Of a stretch of DNA of 64,000 nt, positions 11,121 to 22,527 are shown piece after piece; the stretch's first letter is position 1; each line of letters opens with the position of its first letter. Location: positions 62,001 to 126,000 of the forward strand of contig JACKQL020000057.1 in NCBI GenBank assembly GCA_018296165.2, read 5' to 3'. The position numbers and the translations under genes are program-made. A model generated the notes under the pieces. The model saw only the letters and a list, made by a program, of their open reading frames with translations. It did not search any database and had not been told where the DNA came from. The stretch is from Termitomyces sp. T153 (Eukaryota; Basidiomycota; Agaricomycetes; Agaricales; Lyophyllaceae).

Positions 11121-11269
11121 CTCCCCTCTGTGCTTCTCCTCTGGGGCTCTGCTATTGCTCCAGTCATCCTTGTAGAGGGCCTCTCTACAAGGGAATGCCA
11201 GAGGCAGGGGATCCAGGAGGTCTAGATCTGCAAAGGGGAGAGGGCTGGCACAACATACATAGATGGCTG

Positions 11270-11741
11270 CATGCTCTCAAACTTGGGCCTGGCACTCCAC
11301 TCTGTCCTCTGCAGCACAGGCAGAGCACTTCCAGGGGCACCTGCTCATGTTTACCTCTCCCTTGGTCCAATTGACCTTGGAATTATGCTCATAGAGCCAT
11401 GTGAAACCAAGGATTATGTTCTGACTACTCAAGCTGGTGATGGCAAACATGGTGTGCTCTGTATGGTTCCAATAATGGAGGACAAGATCAACCACAGAGT
11501 TGATGGCACCTGCTTCATTAGGCATTCTGTCAATGTTGTAGATAGGAATGGGCTTGGGGAGGGGCTGTGTGGTTAGGCTATGGTATTTGACACACTCCAA
11601 ATCCAGGAACAGTCCTGTTGCTCTGCTATCTAACAGAGCTGTGACTCCATGGGTTTGCTGAGTGTCTGTCATCTCAATCTTCAGATTAAGATACAGGGAG
11701 TTAGCTGATGGGCTGGAAGCCATCATGTACTGTCTAGGCAT
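11270..11741 (-). pseudogene. pol: Aspartic protease of A2
   Basis: A 154-codon frame remains open here. It contains MTDTQQTHGVTALLDSRATGLFLDLE, the retropepsin active site with DSG changed to DSR, and later FAITSLSSQNIILGFTWLYEHN, the conserved ILG-type motif. The order and spacing match the A1 protease at 2440-2760. The Gly-to-Arg change in the catalytic triplet would be expected to abolish activity. Confidence 0.8.
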
Positions 11742-11989
11742 TCAATGCCCCCAAGTGGGGCCATGCCAACAGACCTGTGGAGGTGTTGGGGAGCTTAGTG
11801 GGGGCTCCAGAATTAGTATTTGTATATCTGAAGGGGAGTATTGAGGTTCTTCTATCTCAGAATGAAGAGTGTTGGAAAAGGCAGTTTCATTTTCTATCAA
11901 CAGATAGAAGAACTTGTTAGTGCCCAGTGATGGAAGTGTACACCTCATCCATTGCTTGACTAAAAATCCCTCTTCAGCTCTGGAGGTGA

Positions 11990-13090
11990 GGCACATGCAC
12001 TGATCTCTGGGGTTAACTCTGGCATAGGCTTGTCCAGCAAGGGAGCTCTAGCAGCATCCTTTGCAGCCAGCAGCTGCAGGAGGAGTTCTTACTACTCATC
12101 CATGGAAAGGTAGCATACTTCCAGGCCAAAGGAACAGTGCCATGCAAAGTGCCCAGGCTTCTGGCATCTCTGGCACAGCAGTGGGGTAGTGTGGAGCTGC
12201 CTGGTGGCATCCACATCCATGGGAATCCCCAGCAGCAAGGAATGTACTGCAGAGATGGCTGGAGTAAGGACCAGGATTGGGTGGGCAGGTGTGAGGTAAT
12301 GGAAGTTGCTGACCAGAGCTGGGTGCAGTGCAGAATGTGGGTGCTGGAGCTCTCTCTAGATCTCCATGAGTTGCCATTGGTGCTGGGCTACCTCATACCA
12401 TGACACAATCTTTTCATCATTGTAGTGGCCCTCTGCCAGATTGTCAATACATTCCATTAGTGAGGGGTGCAAGCTGTCCCAAAAGCTGAGGCATAGTTGG
12501 AGGCCATTGGGGTAAGCAGCCTACTCAACCAAAGCATAGAATGAGTCAGTGTACTCCAGTATACACTTTCCTTGCCCATACTGCTCCCTATCACATAGTG
12601 TCAAGGCCATGGTCTTGGCAGAGTCTAATGGGGAAAACTCCATACAGAAGTCCTTCTCAAAGGCAGCCGAGTCCAGAAAACTTCCAACACCTCTGGAGTG
12701 ACAGAAAACTCACAGCATGTAGGTCAAGGCATGTCTGGTCTTCATGTATGACAATACCCAGGCTATTTTCAATGCGTTGGAGTTGAAGGCATCCCTACTG
12801 AGGTGGATATAGGTGGGGCAGGACTGCAGCAATTGCTTCCTGCCAGAGTGGGCACCATCATATGTATCTGGTAGTGCAGGATGTGGAATCCATGGCCATA
12901 AGGTCACTGGAGCTGTGGAGACAGGTGAGGATGTGGCTGGGCCTGGTTCTGCAGCCATGGGAGGGGCAGAGTTTGGGGTTAGGTGTTCAAGCAATGCCTG
13001 GAGTGATTGGGAGATGAGATCAATTGTTTGACAGAGAGTAGAGATTTTGGTGGTATGATGGGTGAGAAATGATTGCATTAGTTGCACCTG
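11990..13090 (-). pseudogene. gag: gag of A2
   Basis: This decayed Gag starts near 13087 (MQLMQSFLTHHTTKISTLCQ) with a heptad-like N-terminal stretch, then a Pro/Ala-rich linker. The capsid part follows (PDTYDGAHSGRKQLLQSC and YIHLSRDAFNSNALKIAWVL, 12890-12750). The CX2CX4HX4C zinc knuckle (CQRCQKPGHFAWHC) is intact at 12175-12134. Parts downstream of the capsid core are frameshifted. The layout equals that of A1 gag. Confidence 0.8.
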
Positions 13091-13270
13091 AGTTTCTAAG
13101 TGTAGTAGGCAAGTCCAGGCTTTGTCCTGTAGGGCTGGGGCCTCTAAGGGTGTGTTCTGGTTGGTAAGCTGAGATATAGGACTCTGCAGTGTTTAATCCT
13201 GGTGGAGAAGTGACAGATAGTGGCTCAGAGGTTTTTTGCAGCTATAAGGGGCTTTCAGACCAGTTTTAGG

Positions 13271-13281
13271 AGACTTGTTCT
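13271..13281 (-). promoter_or_regulatory. Primer-binding site of A2 (self-priming type)
   Basis: On the minus strand AGAACAAGTCT lies 2 nt inside the 5' LTR. The exact reverse complement, AGACTTGTTCT, occurs in the same LTR at 13420-13410. An 11-nt perfect match between LTR and primer site is the signature of Tf1/sushi self-priming. Confidence 0.65.
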
Positions 13282-13283
13282 GC

Positions 13284-13652
13284 TGTAAGGGCAACCTCTG
13301 GAGTGGCGTATCAGAGTCATGCAGCTAGCAGAGGGGAGTCCAAAGTATATTAGTGGAGTAGACAACAATACAATCAGTAACTAATCACCTAGCAGAGGAG
13401 AATCCAAAGAGAACAAGTCTAAGGATCTCTGCTGCTCAGCACAGCACATCAGCAGGTGGTGGAGGCATGGGAACTACTGTATAGAAGACTGGAGCTGCTC
13501 CTAATCCTAGAGCAATAATTGCTGAGGTAATATGGAGAACTCTATAGTTCTCTAGAGATCTCTGGAGTTCTGGAAAGAGCCCCAGAGACATCAAACAAGC
13601 TGCGGAGGTGCTGGAACAAGTTGCAGAGGTCACAAATGGAAGTCCCCTGACA
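13284..13652 (-). repeat. 5' LTR of A2
   Basis: On the minus strand it starts TGTCAGGGGACTTCC at 13652 and ends CCTTACA at 13284, giving 369 bp with short inverted ends TGT...ACA. It aligns with the A1 LTR at 490-829 and the truncated LTR at 5679. It carries the doubled TTTGGAYTCYCCTCTGCTAG block and a near-palindrome around CTAGAGATCTCTGGAG (about 13549-13567). Confidence 0.85.
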
Positions 13653-13945
13653 CCTGCCCAACTCAATGCTGCCAATCTCCATAAAGCTCTAGAGCCCCTG
13701 GATGCCAACTCTAATGACTCCCAGAACCTCAACAATGCTATGGACTCCATTGATGATCAAGAGGCTCTATGCACAAACAATTTGGAACAGGCTTTGGATC
13801 AATGTGCTGGAGGAAACTCAGGAGAAGTGATGGAAGGAGGGTGCATGCATTTTATGTGGTGAGCAGGGACATTTCATTGGTAGTTGCCCTAAATGCTAGG
13901 TGATGAAATGCACCATATGGACTATTGATGGAGAAGACTGTAATT
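13653..13945 (+). pseudogene. gag: gag C-terminus of B1-I with zinc knuckle
   Basis: The sequence resumes in the linker that corresponds to 41424 of B1-II, and an 84-codon frame runs to 13862. A CX2CX4HX4C zinc knuckle (CILCGEQGHFIGSC) is at 13846-13887, with one stop just after its second Cys region. The knuckle binds packaged RNA in this protein family. The downstream block around 13900-13975 (CTIWTIDGEDCNYQFIENKSAV) ends at a stop and leads into the protease region. Confidence 0.75.
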
Positions 13946-14039
13946 ATCAGTTTATAGAAAACAAGTCAGCAGTTTAGGTCTCAAAGATGCACTAGACCAT
14001 GGATCAGACACTGATGTCTTCTCTGCCCTGGCCACACTC

Positions 14040-14970
14040 CTGCACACAATGGTACTCTCCCTGGACACCCTCCTAGCACACCTCCCCTGCCACACCTCCC
14101 ATACCCTCCTCCTCTACACTACCCTCCCCTACTCTGCCAACTCCATCCCCACTCTAGTTAACAGTGGCACCACTAACAACTTCATTAACAAATCCTTGGT
14201 GGCACTTGCTTCTCAACACCTCCAATGTCTCCCCACTCCAATCCTTTTCAAGCTCTTTAATGGCAATCCCACCTCTGTCAAGGACATCACACACTGCATG
14301 GAGATGACCATAACCTTTGCCAATGGACAATGACAGGACCTCTGATCACTAGTCACTAAACTACACATTTCTGCCCCTGTCCCCTTAGGTTTCTCATGGC
14401 TCTGCTCCACCAACTCCCACATTGACTGGCCCAGCATCACCCTCTGCCTTGACCAGGATAGCCTGACTGACTCTGGACCAGTTCCCTTCAATGTCTCAAC
14501 CTTCTCCAAGAACTCTGAAGGTATGACTGATGCTTTCTGGACTCCTCTGCAGCTCCACTCAAAGTCCATGCAATTGTTCATTATTAATGTCCAGCTCAAC
14601 AGCTTTCCAATGGTCCTCCCCACCCTTGTCAACAGCAGTGCCTCTGGCACCTTTGTCAGCAACCAGCTCAATCTCTGCCATAACAATTTCAATCAACCCC
14701 TTGAGCTCCAGCTCTTTGATGGAAGCCCTGCCCCAACTAGAATCACCCAATACCATGGCAACACCCTCATTCTTGATAACAATTTAAGATTTCAGGTCTG
14801 GCTTCTCATCACCCAACTCCCAACATCAACTCCAATTGTGCTTGGACTCCCATGGTTGCAGGACATCAACCCCAACATCAACTGGAAAAACCTCACTATG
14901 CAGTTCTCTGGCCCCAAAGCAAACTTAGTGGCCATGATCCCCCTTCACATCCAGTCCACCTCCATGAAGT
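14040..14970 (+). pseudogene. pol: Doubled aspartic protease region of B1-I
   Basis: Two retropepsin-like domains follow each other in the same frame. Domain 1 has TLVNSGTTNNFINKS (near 14152-14196) and later VPLGFSWLCSTNSHIDW (14380-14430). Domain 2 has TLVNSSASGTFVSNQL (near 14622-14669) and IVLGLPWLQDINPNINW (14835-14885). Both catalytic Asp residues now read Asn, and the second DSG reads NSS. One TGA (near 14331) separates the domains; the second lies in a 149-codon open frame. B1-II has the same doubled layout, so it is ancestral to family B here. Confidence 0.75.
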
Positions 14971-15763
14971 AGTTTCCCTGGATAATCATAAATTTGCTGA
15001 CATGTTCTCTGAAAGAAGTGCAAAAGAACTTCCTCCACACTGCTTCTACAATCACAAAATTGATCTCAAAGAAGGCACCTCACCCCCATTTAGCAAGATC
15101 TACAACATGTCTGAGATCAAACTCTGGGCCCTGAAGGATTACCTTGATGACATGCTTGGCAAAGCTTGCATACACTCCTCAATCTCTGCTGCTCCTGCTG
15201 GCACTCCAGTTCTATTTGCCAAGAAGAAGGATAGGTCTTTCTGACTCTGTGTTGATTACTGGGGACTCAACAAAGTCACTAAAAAGAACTAGTAGCCTCT
15301 TTCCCTGATCAGAAACCTTGTTGACCACCTCCACAGTGCCAAGATCTACACAAAAATAGACCTCCACTCTGGCTACAACAATTTCTGGATCACTCTGGGG
15401 CATGAATGGAAGACTGCCTTCCACATCTGCTATGGCCTCTATGAGTATTTAGTGATGCCCTTTGGAATGACTAACTTTCCCACCACCTTCCAGTATTTCA
15501 TGACTTTGTTATCATGTACCTGGATGACATTCTGATCTACTCAAACTTGTTGGAGAAACATCTGGAGCATGTCCACCATGTCCTAGAACAACTCTGGGAA
15601 TACCATCTCCATGCCAAACCCAAAAAATGCTCTTTCCACAACTATGAGGATCAAATACCTTGGAGTTATTGTCACTCCCAATGGCATATGCATGGACCCA
15701 GCCAAGGTTGAAGCCATTCTCAACTGGCCTCTGCCCTGGAATGTCAAGGAGGTATAGTCCTTT
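14971..15763 (+). pseudogene. pol: Reverse transcriptase of B1-I
   Basis: The pre-RT linker (VVSLDNHKFADMFSERSAKELPPHC, 14968-15045) and IDLKEGTSPPFSKIYNMSE lead into RT. AGTPVLFAKKKDRSF ends at a TGA near 15242, then VDYWGLNKVTKKN and IYTKIDLHSGYNNFWITLGHEWKTAF follow (15345-15420). EYLVMPFGMTNFPTTFQYFM is next, and then a deletion of roughly 25 bp relative to B1-II shifts the frame. YLDDILIYSNLLEKHLEHV (15517 on) retains the catalytic YLDD motif. Confidence 0.85.
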
Positions 15764-16375
15764 TTGGGGTTTGCTAACTTTTGTTGCTGGTTCATTGACA
15801 ACTACTCTGGAATCACCAAACTCCTCAACCAACTCACACAGAAGGACACCCCCTGGGACTGGGACAGCAAGTGCCAAAGTGTATTCAACCCTCTTCAAGA
15901 GAGCCTTCACCTCTGCCTCATTTCCTGCCATTTTGACCCCTCCCTACCAATAGTCCTCAAATGCAATGCCTCCAACTATGCCATCAGCAAAATACTCTCC
16001 TAGTTGGACTCTGGAGGCAAGGATCTCTGCCCTGTCACCTTCTACACCTGATCAATGATCCCTGCAGAGCTCAACTATAATATCTATGACAAAGAACTCC
16101 TTACCATTATCAAAGCCTTCCACCAGTGGAGAGCCTACCTTGAGGGATCTCTGCACTGCATCCAAGTCTACTCTGACCACAATGACTTACAGTACTTCAC
16201 AACCACAAAACAGCTCAGCCGCTACCAAGCTTGCTGGTCCAAAACCCTCTCAGAGTATAACTTCATCATCCACTATTGCCCTGGATGACTTGGTGCAAAG
16301 CCTAACACTCTCACCCAGAGGCCTGACATGTATCCAAAGAAGTCATTTGAGGCTGAGTGGAATGCATTCAGACAT
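15764..16375 (+). pseudogene. pol: RNase H of B1-I
   Basis: The RT thumb (GFANFCCWFIDNYSGITKLLNQL) leads into RNase H: IVLKCNASNYAISKIL (near 15950-16000), where the usual catalytic Asp of CDAS reads Asn, then [27 protein letters not shown] (16063-16146) and [21 protein letters not shown]. It closes with [13 protein letters not shown] near 16250-16288, before a stop that replaces the Arg codon of the usual PGxxxxKPDALSRR end. Confidence 0.8.
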
Positions 16376-17560
16376 CAATTAGTAATCCCCCTGAGCATTT
16401 GCATGCCATGCTGATTATGAATGAAGAAGAGATCCTCCATCAAATCAGAAATGCACCTCCAGACTCTTTCTTCACCCAGCATGACCCCCACAACAACTCT
16501 GCTGATGAGTCAACCATCAATGACCCCTTCATACTATCTCCAGACCACCATCTCCTACTCTAGAGTGGATGTATCTATGCTCCAGACCACATGTCCATTT
16601 GCCTTGACATACTCTGGCAACACCATGACCACAAGCTCCAGGGACACCCAGGAATTTGTAAGACCCTTCAGCTCATCTTCTGGACTTACTTTTGGCTAGG
16701 AATGAAGAAGGACATCACATAATATGTAAAGGCCTGCAAACCATGCCTCTGGGCCAAAGTACCCCACTATTGCCCCTACAGCCTACTAAAGCCCCTCCTC
16801 ATTAGTTGCCACTCCTGGTCCTTGATCAATGGATCACATTGTCAAGCTCCCCAACTCCAAAGGCTTTAATGTAATCCTCATGGTTGTCTGCCACCTCCCT
16901 AAGCAAGCCCTTCTTATCTCCTGCCACATCACTGACAACACTCTGGAGTTTGCCAAATTATTCCTCAAACATGTCTTCTCCAAGCACAGACTTCTAGATG
17001 ACATCATCTCTGATTGCAGCCCACTGTTTGTCTCCTGCTATTGGCAATTATTATGCAAGGCCCTCAAAATTAAGACCAACCTATCAACTGCCTATTATCT
17101 GGAAACTGATGGGCAAACAGAACAAGTAAACCAGACCTTGGAACAGTATCTCCACCTCTATGTTAACTATTTACAGATCAACTGGCATGCAGAACTTCTC
17201 CTCACCAAATTTACTTACAATAACATGCCTCACTCTGCCACCAGAGTTTCCCCTTTCTATACCAACAAGGAATACAACCCCTGGCTCACCTTATCCCTCA
17301 AGGATATCCCCTTCCATGTCACCCACAAAGTCATGGAAGACTTCTGCTCCCTCCACCAGTTTCTCTGAGACAAGATCAACACCACCAATCAAGCATACTC
17401 CAAACATGCCAACACCCAATGTGATCCCACCCCCAACTGGTCACTTGGGACTCTGGTATGGTTTGATTGATGCAACCTCAAGACCTGGAGACTCTCCATC
17501 GAGCTTGACCACAAGCAACTTGGTCCTTTAAGATCCTCTGGAAGGTCTTGACACATGCCT
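16376..17560 (+). pseudogene. pol: Integrase of B1-I
   Basis: The N-terminal zinc-binding part is frameshifted (HHDHKLQGHPGICKTL and CKPCLWAKV near 16610-16760). The core, from 16829, is open for 179 codons: MDHIVKLPNSKGFNVILMVV (first Asp), DDIISDCSPLFVSCYWQLL (second Asp), ETDGQTEQVNQTLEQYLHLY (Glu). All three catalytic residues survive. KFTYNNMPHSATRVSPFYTNKEY follows, the usual Ty3 integrase tail, and then a TGA at 17366. The C-terminal part continues frameshifted to about 17640. Confidence 0.85.
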
Positions 17561-17669
17561 ACAAGCTTGACTTACTCCAGGCCTGAAGGGCCTCCACTTT
17601 ATCTTCCATGTCCACCTCTCTTAAAGAGCATGCTCTGAATCCCTTTCCTGAACAATGCCACAGTTGACT

Positions 17670-17886
17670 GCCCCCTGTCAAAGTTGAGGATGAGTACCAC
17701 TACAAAGTTGATGAAATCCTTGACTCCTGCCTTGTCCATGGTCAACCCCACTACCTGGTTTGCTGGAAAGGCTATGGATCTGAGGACAATACTTGGGAAC
17801 CTTGCAAAAACCTCTCCAGAGCCCCCACCAAGCTCTGGGACTTCCATCAATGGCATCCTACCAAGCCCTGGAACCCCCAGAACTAG
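17670..17886 (+). pseudogene. pol: Chromodomain of B1-I
   Basis: The frame reads [40 protein letters not shown] in successive blocks, then [14 protein letters not shown] before a stop. This is the canonical chromodomain arrangement (EYxVxxILDS, then a WKGYG block, then NTWEP). It is open throughout, so this is one of the best preserved parts of B1-I. Pol ends here; the antisense gene begins to overlap this end within a few hundred bases. Confidence 0.85.
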
Positions 17887-18059
17887 TTGACATAGATGGC
17901 ATTAGTGGGCATAACTCTCACTTCTGGCTTCATTAGGAATTCAACTCTTGTGACTAATCCCCTGCATGTTTTCATTCTCTTATTCCCCTCACACAATTTG
18001 AAAACTTAATCACTCAGGCCAGAAGTCCAAGAGGTTAGCATAAACAAACTACTAGGTAC

Positions 18060-19826
18060 ACTATATTATGGGAATCAGGCTGGTGACAAGTACAAGACAA
18101 ACAAGAAAAGTCCAAGATTCCCCCTCACTCCCCTTCCCCTCTGAAACTCCCCTCCCACCTCTCCAACCCCTAAATTGACTTTCATCTGGGCACTTGCCAC
18201 TGCCAGGACTTCTGCAAGCCCTGGCAATGCCTCTCTCATGTCCACCACTATCTCCCATCATGACTCTGGGGCTACTGCATTGTGTCACCAGTGCTCTACC
18301 AACAGCTATGGCATCCTCACCACTCCTTGCCCCACCTTTGGAAGATGACCCCCATTCACTTGCACCAGACTATCCTGGATGGAGGCAAACATCATGGAGG
18401 CCCTAGTATTTCTGGACCCAGCCTAATTAAGACTATGTGAGCATGACCAAGGACAAAAGGAAAAAGACTCATGCAAAATATCTGCTAGCCCTATGACTGC
18501 CTTGCTGAACAACCACTTCTCCCACCTCTGTGTAACCTTTGCCTCTGCCTGGAGCATCACAATAATCAATGTGCTCCTCTGCTCCCCCAACTCCTCTGCC
18601 AATCATATCTCCAATTGCACCAGCTGCTCCCACAGGCCTTGTACCTCCAAGGCCTGCTCTGTAGCTAATTGCATGGCAGTCTCTTGCTTCTGCCACACTG
18701 TATCCCTCTTCTAGTGAGCCCTGTTTCTCTAAACCTCTTCTTTCTGTATTGCCAGCATCCTTGTCAAACTGTCTGCTCAATGTCAAAGGAAGTGCTCTGT
18801 AGTGGAAGGAGTCAGCCCTGTGGTCTCCACCACTCCTCTTAGTGGCACTCTAGACTCAGGAGAGTAGATGTGGGGCCCAGAGGGACCTGTTATTGACACC
18901 TCCCCCTGGGGCCTCTTGCTAAGGCCAGCCTCTAGGAGCAGGGATGCCTTCTGCTTTCTCTTGTCCCATACACCTGGGGCCTTCTTCCTACAACCCCCCA
19001 TGGCAGCCCCACCTTCTCTGATGACCTCCTACCACTCTTCAGCACCTTTCCTTTTGCCCATATCTCAACTGCCTCTTCATTCAGCCAATCTCCCAATCTT
19101 GCTCCACAGCTATACATACCATATGCCATTCCACCAAAACAGAGCATCTTTTGTGCTAGGAACAACAGGAAAGGCAGACCAATGAGTCTTGACAAGACTT
19201 CAACAATACAGGCTTGTCAAACTCATAAACTTCTCTGTGGCAAGCACAGAGTATGCACTAGGAAGGATGGTTAGCCAAGAATGACAGCCCCATCAGGACT
19301 TACTGGGGCCTCATTCTGACACCACTCTAGCATTGGGGGACTCTGTGCCTGCTCCAATGCCCCTACAAACACCTCTAGAGTCACCTCTCCTTGAGGAGCC
19401 TTTTGACTGTCTGGAACTACTTCTACAAGCCCTGCCCCTAGACTCAACTGGAGCAGCTTGCCTCACCTGCCTTGACCCCACCATGCAAGAAGAACCACTG
19501 GAGGAGCCTGCCACTGCCACTAACAACTCTATCAAAGCCCATCAGCAACCTCAGAGAATAGGAACTGCCTACTTACTACTGTAATACTTTGCCTCTAGTT
19601 TCTAATGGTTCTGACACCAGTCAAACTCTACCTGATGAGCCTTGTACTGTGCCCATGCATCCATGCAATCATCATCAGAAGGTGGGGGGTAGGGGATGAT
19701 GATGACAATACTGATAAAGACATGAGAAAGAAAGTTAGGGAGCTTCAGGGTATGTCCTGGTCCTTTTTTTAATTTCTTGGAAAGCTTCTTGATGGATGAT
19801 GATCCTGCTTTGGCTTTGTTCCCCAT
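18060..19826 (-). pseudogene. Antisense Zn2Cys6-like coiled-coil gene of B1-I
   Basis: On the strand opposite to pol, between the chromodomain and the 3' LTR, runs a decayed spliced gene. It starts MGNKAKAGSSSIKKLSKKLK at 19826, with a basic head and then a DAWAQYKAHQVEF segment. An intron runs from 19303 to 19258 (GTAAGT donor, GGCTAACC branch-like site, CTAG acceptor). Right after it come CILCACHREVY and CLSC..HKRC (19257-19144), a CX2CX6C-type double motif with one Cys changed to Tyr. EWHMVCIAVEQDW follows, and a C-terminal block (WEIVVDMREALPGLAEVLAVASAQM, about 18260-18170) matches other copies. Stops interrupt it. I recognise no named family beyond the cysteine pattern. Confidence 0.65.
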
Positions 19827-19929
19827 GCTGCTGCCACCACTGTAGTTTGATCAATATTGCTTGTGCTTTAATTTTTATGACCCTGCTAATTCCCAACCTA
19901 TGCTCTGTGCCTTGAGGGTCTTGACACTG

Positions 19930-20983
19930 AAGGGGAAGTGATGTCACAACCCACTCCCATACCTTCAAACCTCCTTTTAGGACACTCCACCTCTCTGGAG
20001 CCTCCCCCAACAAGCTCCCAACTCACCCCAGCCTTTGTTAACCTATGATGCCTGTTCTGGCTAACTCCAATGCTTCTTCAGCAAACCCCAACAACCTCCT
20101 GGCAAACTCTAGCACATCTCCTGTGGGCCTTCTCAGCTCCTCCTCCCTCTTCAATTTCTTCCCTGGCCTAGGCATACATCACTAAACTGCTCCTGCAACC
20201 CACACAACCACTCCAGAGCTCTCTGTTGACTGTGGGACAGATTGCATTCCCATCAGATCCCATCAGAATGTCACTATGGCCCACTCTCTGATTGGAGCCA
20301 ATACCTATCAACTCTGCACAGCTCCAATGAGCTCCACTGTCACACTCTCAGTTCCTGGAGGAAGCCCAGTAATTAGTATATAAGATGTAGAGTAACATCT
20401 ATTACCTTGGTTTTGATATTGCTTTACTTGGTTTCCTGTGTTTTGTGTTTCTTTGCTATTACATTTCTCAGTCTCATCTCTATTTCTCTTTTCAGTCTCA
20501 AATCTATATCCTTTTTCAATTCTATCTTGTCTTGTCCCTCTCTATTTCCTCATAATTCCTAAGTTCCTTTCAACTCTGATGTCATTACAAACTCCATGCA
20601 CACACCACACTCCTTCAAACATTCTTACAATAACTCTGGACCTTGCCCTATGCTCAGCCCCAGAACCTATTACTATTGATTGATCCCCCATCAAACTCCA
20701 GCTCTGCTCCTATTACTCATAAAGCCTCTGCTTATTCTGCAGCCCATACCCTCACTTATGGACCTCTACCTGATGCCTGCCCAAGACCAAATTCAATATA
20801 CTTGGTCTTAGACTTCCCCAGACTATCTTGGACTTGCTTGGACTGCTTTCCTTAGCTTCCCCTCACAAGTATTTGAAGTCTGCACCCTCCCTGGAGCACT
20901 AAGTTATAAGTGCAGGACATTGCATCCACCTAGTAAGGACTCACCCAGTTAAGCTGAGTCTTCATAGTCAGTAGAACCTGACA
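19930..20983 (+). repeat. Polypurine tract and 3' LTR of B1-I (first)
   Basis: AAGGGGAAGTGA (19930-19941) is the polypurine tract. The LTR starts TGTCACAACCC at 19942 and ends GTAGAACCTGACA at 20983. The TATATAA box lies near 20377-20383, with a degraded form of the primer stretch (TTTTGATATT) about 30 nt further on. Confidence 0.8.
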
Positions 20984-22278
20984 GAGGTGTTGGGGATGCT
21001 GTTGAAGAAGAACCTGAGGAAGACATTGGGGAAGTTGGGAAGCACCAAGGTATGTTCTGGCCCTTTTTTAGTTTCTTAAAAAGCTTCTTGATGGGCAACA
21101 ATTCTGCTTCGACTTTGTTTCCCACACTGCCACCACTGCCACTGTGGATTGATCAATATTGCTCTAACTTCTATTTCCACACCCTGCCAATCCCTAGCTC
21201 ATGCCCTGCACCTTGAGGGTCTCAACACTAAAGGGGGAGTGAGGTCATGACCCACTTTGGGACTCTGACACTCTTCCCCAGGCCACTTGCCTCTCCAGAG
21301 TTCTCCCCAGACTTACTCAAAACATTGTTCACTCCATGGTGCCCACCTTGGCTAACTCTGATGCTTTCCTGGCAAACTCCAACATGTCCCCTGCAGGTCC
21401 CATCATTTTTTTCCAAGCCCCCAAGCCTCTCCAACATCTCTCCTGACACAGATACATGTCACTCACTCACCTCCATGACCTACACAACCACTGTGAAACT
21501 CCCCAACAACTACAGGGCAGGCTACATTCCTATCAGATCCCATAAGAATATTACCACAGCCTGCCATACAATCAGAGCCAACACCTGCTGACCCAGCATG
21601 GCTCTGACAAGCTCCATTGTTGCACTCCTAATCTCCAGAGAAAGCCCAGTAGTTAGTATATAAGGCATAGAGTAGCATCTGTTACCTTAGTCTTGATATT
21701 GCATTTACTTGGTTACTGTTTCTTGTTTTGTTCTGTGTTATGTTTTCTGGTCTCATCTCTGTTTCTATCTTAGTCTCAAATCTATTTCTTTCTCAGTTCT
21801 GTCTTGTCTTGACTTTTTCTTGTTCTGTCCACCTCTGTTTCATTTATTGTTCCTAAGTTCCTTTTAACTCTGATGTCATTATGAACTCCACACACACACT
21901 ACAACTGTTCAAATATTCATACAATAACCCCAGACCTTGCCTTATGCTTGGCCCTGGAACCCATCACATTTAATTGATTCCCCATCAAACTCTGGCTCTG
22001 CTCCCATCACTCACAAAGCCTCCACTTACCCTGCAACCCACACACCCACTTACAAACTTGTACCTGATGCCTATCCAAGCCCAACATTTAATATACTTGG
22101 TCTTAAACTTCTTCAGACCACCTCAGACTTGCTTGGACCACTCTCCCTAGCTCCCCCTTGCAAGTATCTGAAGTCCAAACCATCTCTGGAGTGCTAGGTC
22201 ATAAGTGCAGGATATTGTGTCTGTCTAGTAAGGACTTGCTCAGTTAAGCTGAGCCTCTGTAGTTAGCAGAACCTGACA
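20984..22278 (+). repeat. Second B internal 3' end and LTR in tandem
   Basis: 20984-21242 repeats the last about 260 bp of a B internal region, including the start of the antisense gene and the polypurine tract (AAAGGGGGAGTGA, 21230-21242). 21243-22278 is a B LTR with its first T changed to G, ending AGAACCTGACA. Two 3' ends in a row suggest recombination between two B copies. Confidence 0.75.
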
Positions 22279-22527
22279 GTGGGGCTACAATAACATGCAC
22301 ATCCATGAGGAAGACAAATGGAAGGCTGCCTTCTGGACCAACTGGGGATTGCTTGAACCTCTTGTCATGTTCTTTGGACTCACCAATAGCCTGGCCACTT
22401 TCCAGACAATGTTGAACAATATCTTCTAGGACCTTATCACTACATGCATAGTGTGTGTATACCTCAATGACATTCTTATCTATACCAAAATGTTGGAGGA
22501 GCACTACTGGATCACATGCCTCATCTT
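22279..22527 (+). pseudogene. pol: A1 reverse transcriptase, continuation
   Basis: RT of family A resumes exactly where it broke at 3577: GYNNMHIHEEDKWKAAFWTNWGLLEPLVMFFGLTNS in successive blocks, then ATFQTMLNNIF and VCVYLNDILIYTKMLEEHY. The catalytic YLDD reads YLND. The RT stops near 22527, where the sequence passes without a gap signal into the N-terminal part of a gag, an order not possible in one intact element. Confidence 0.8.

Larger units (their letters stand above)
8067..13652 (-). mobile_element. Family A chromovirus copy A2, main part
   Basis: Read from right to left this is 5' LTR, primer site, gag, protease, RT, RNase H and the first part of integrase. The remainder (integrase core, chromodomain, 3' LTR) is the plus-oriented segment 4324-5742. 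Turned over, its first codons join the last ones here (...EQH / YNSHIMGHP...) with no base missing. A2 was therefore a nearly complete element inserted in B1-I gag. A solo B LTR interrupts it at 8839-10181. Confidence 0.75.
13653..22278 (+). mobile_element. Family B element B1-I, main part
   Basis: This is the 3' two thirds of a B1 chromovirus: end of gag, doubled protease, RT, RNase H, integrase, chromodomain, an antisense gene, polypurine tract and LTR. It starts where A2 ends; its missing 5' part is the inverted segment 5743-8066 plus the half LTR at 3578-4323. The right end carries two 3' ends in tandem (LTRs at 19942-20983 and 21243-22278), probably from unequal recombination. The outer target-site copy is at 22279-22283. 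Confidence 0.75.
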
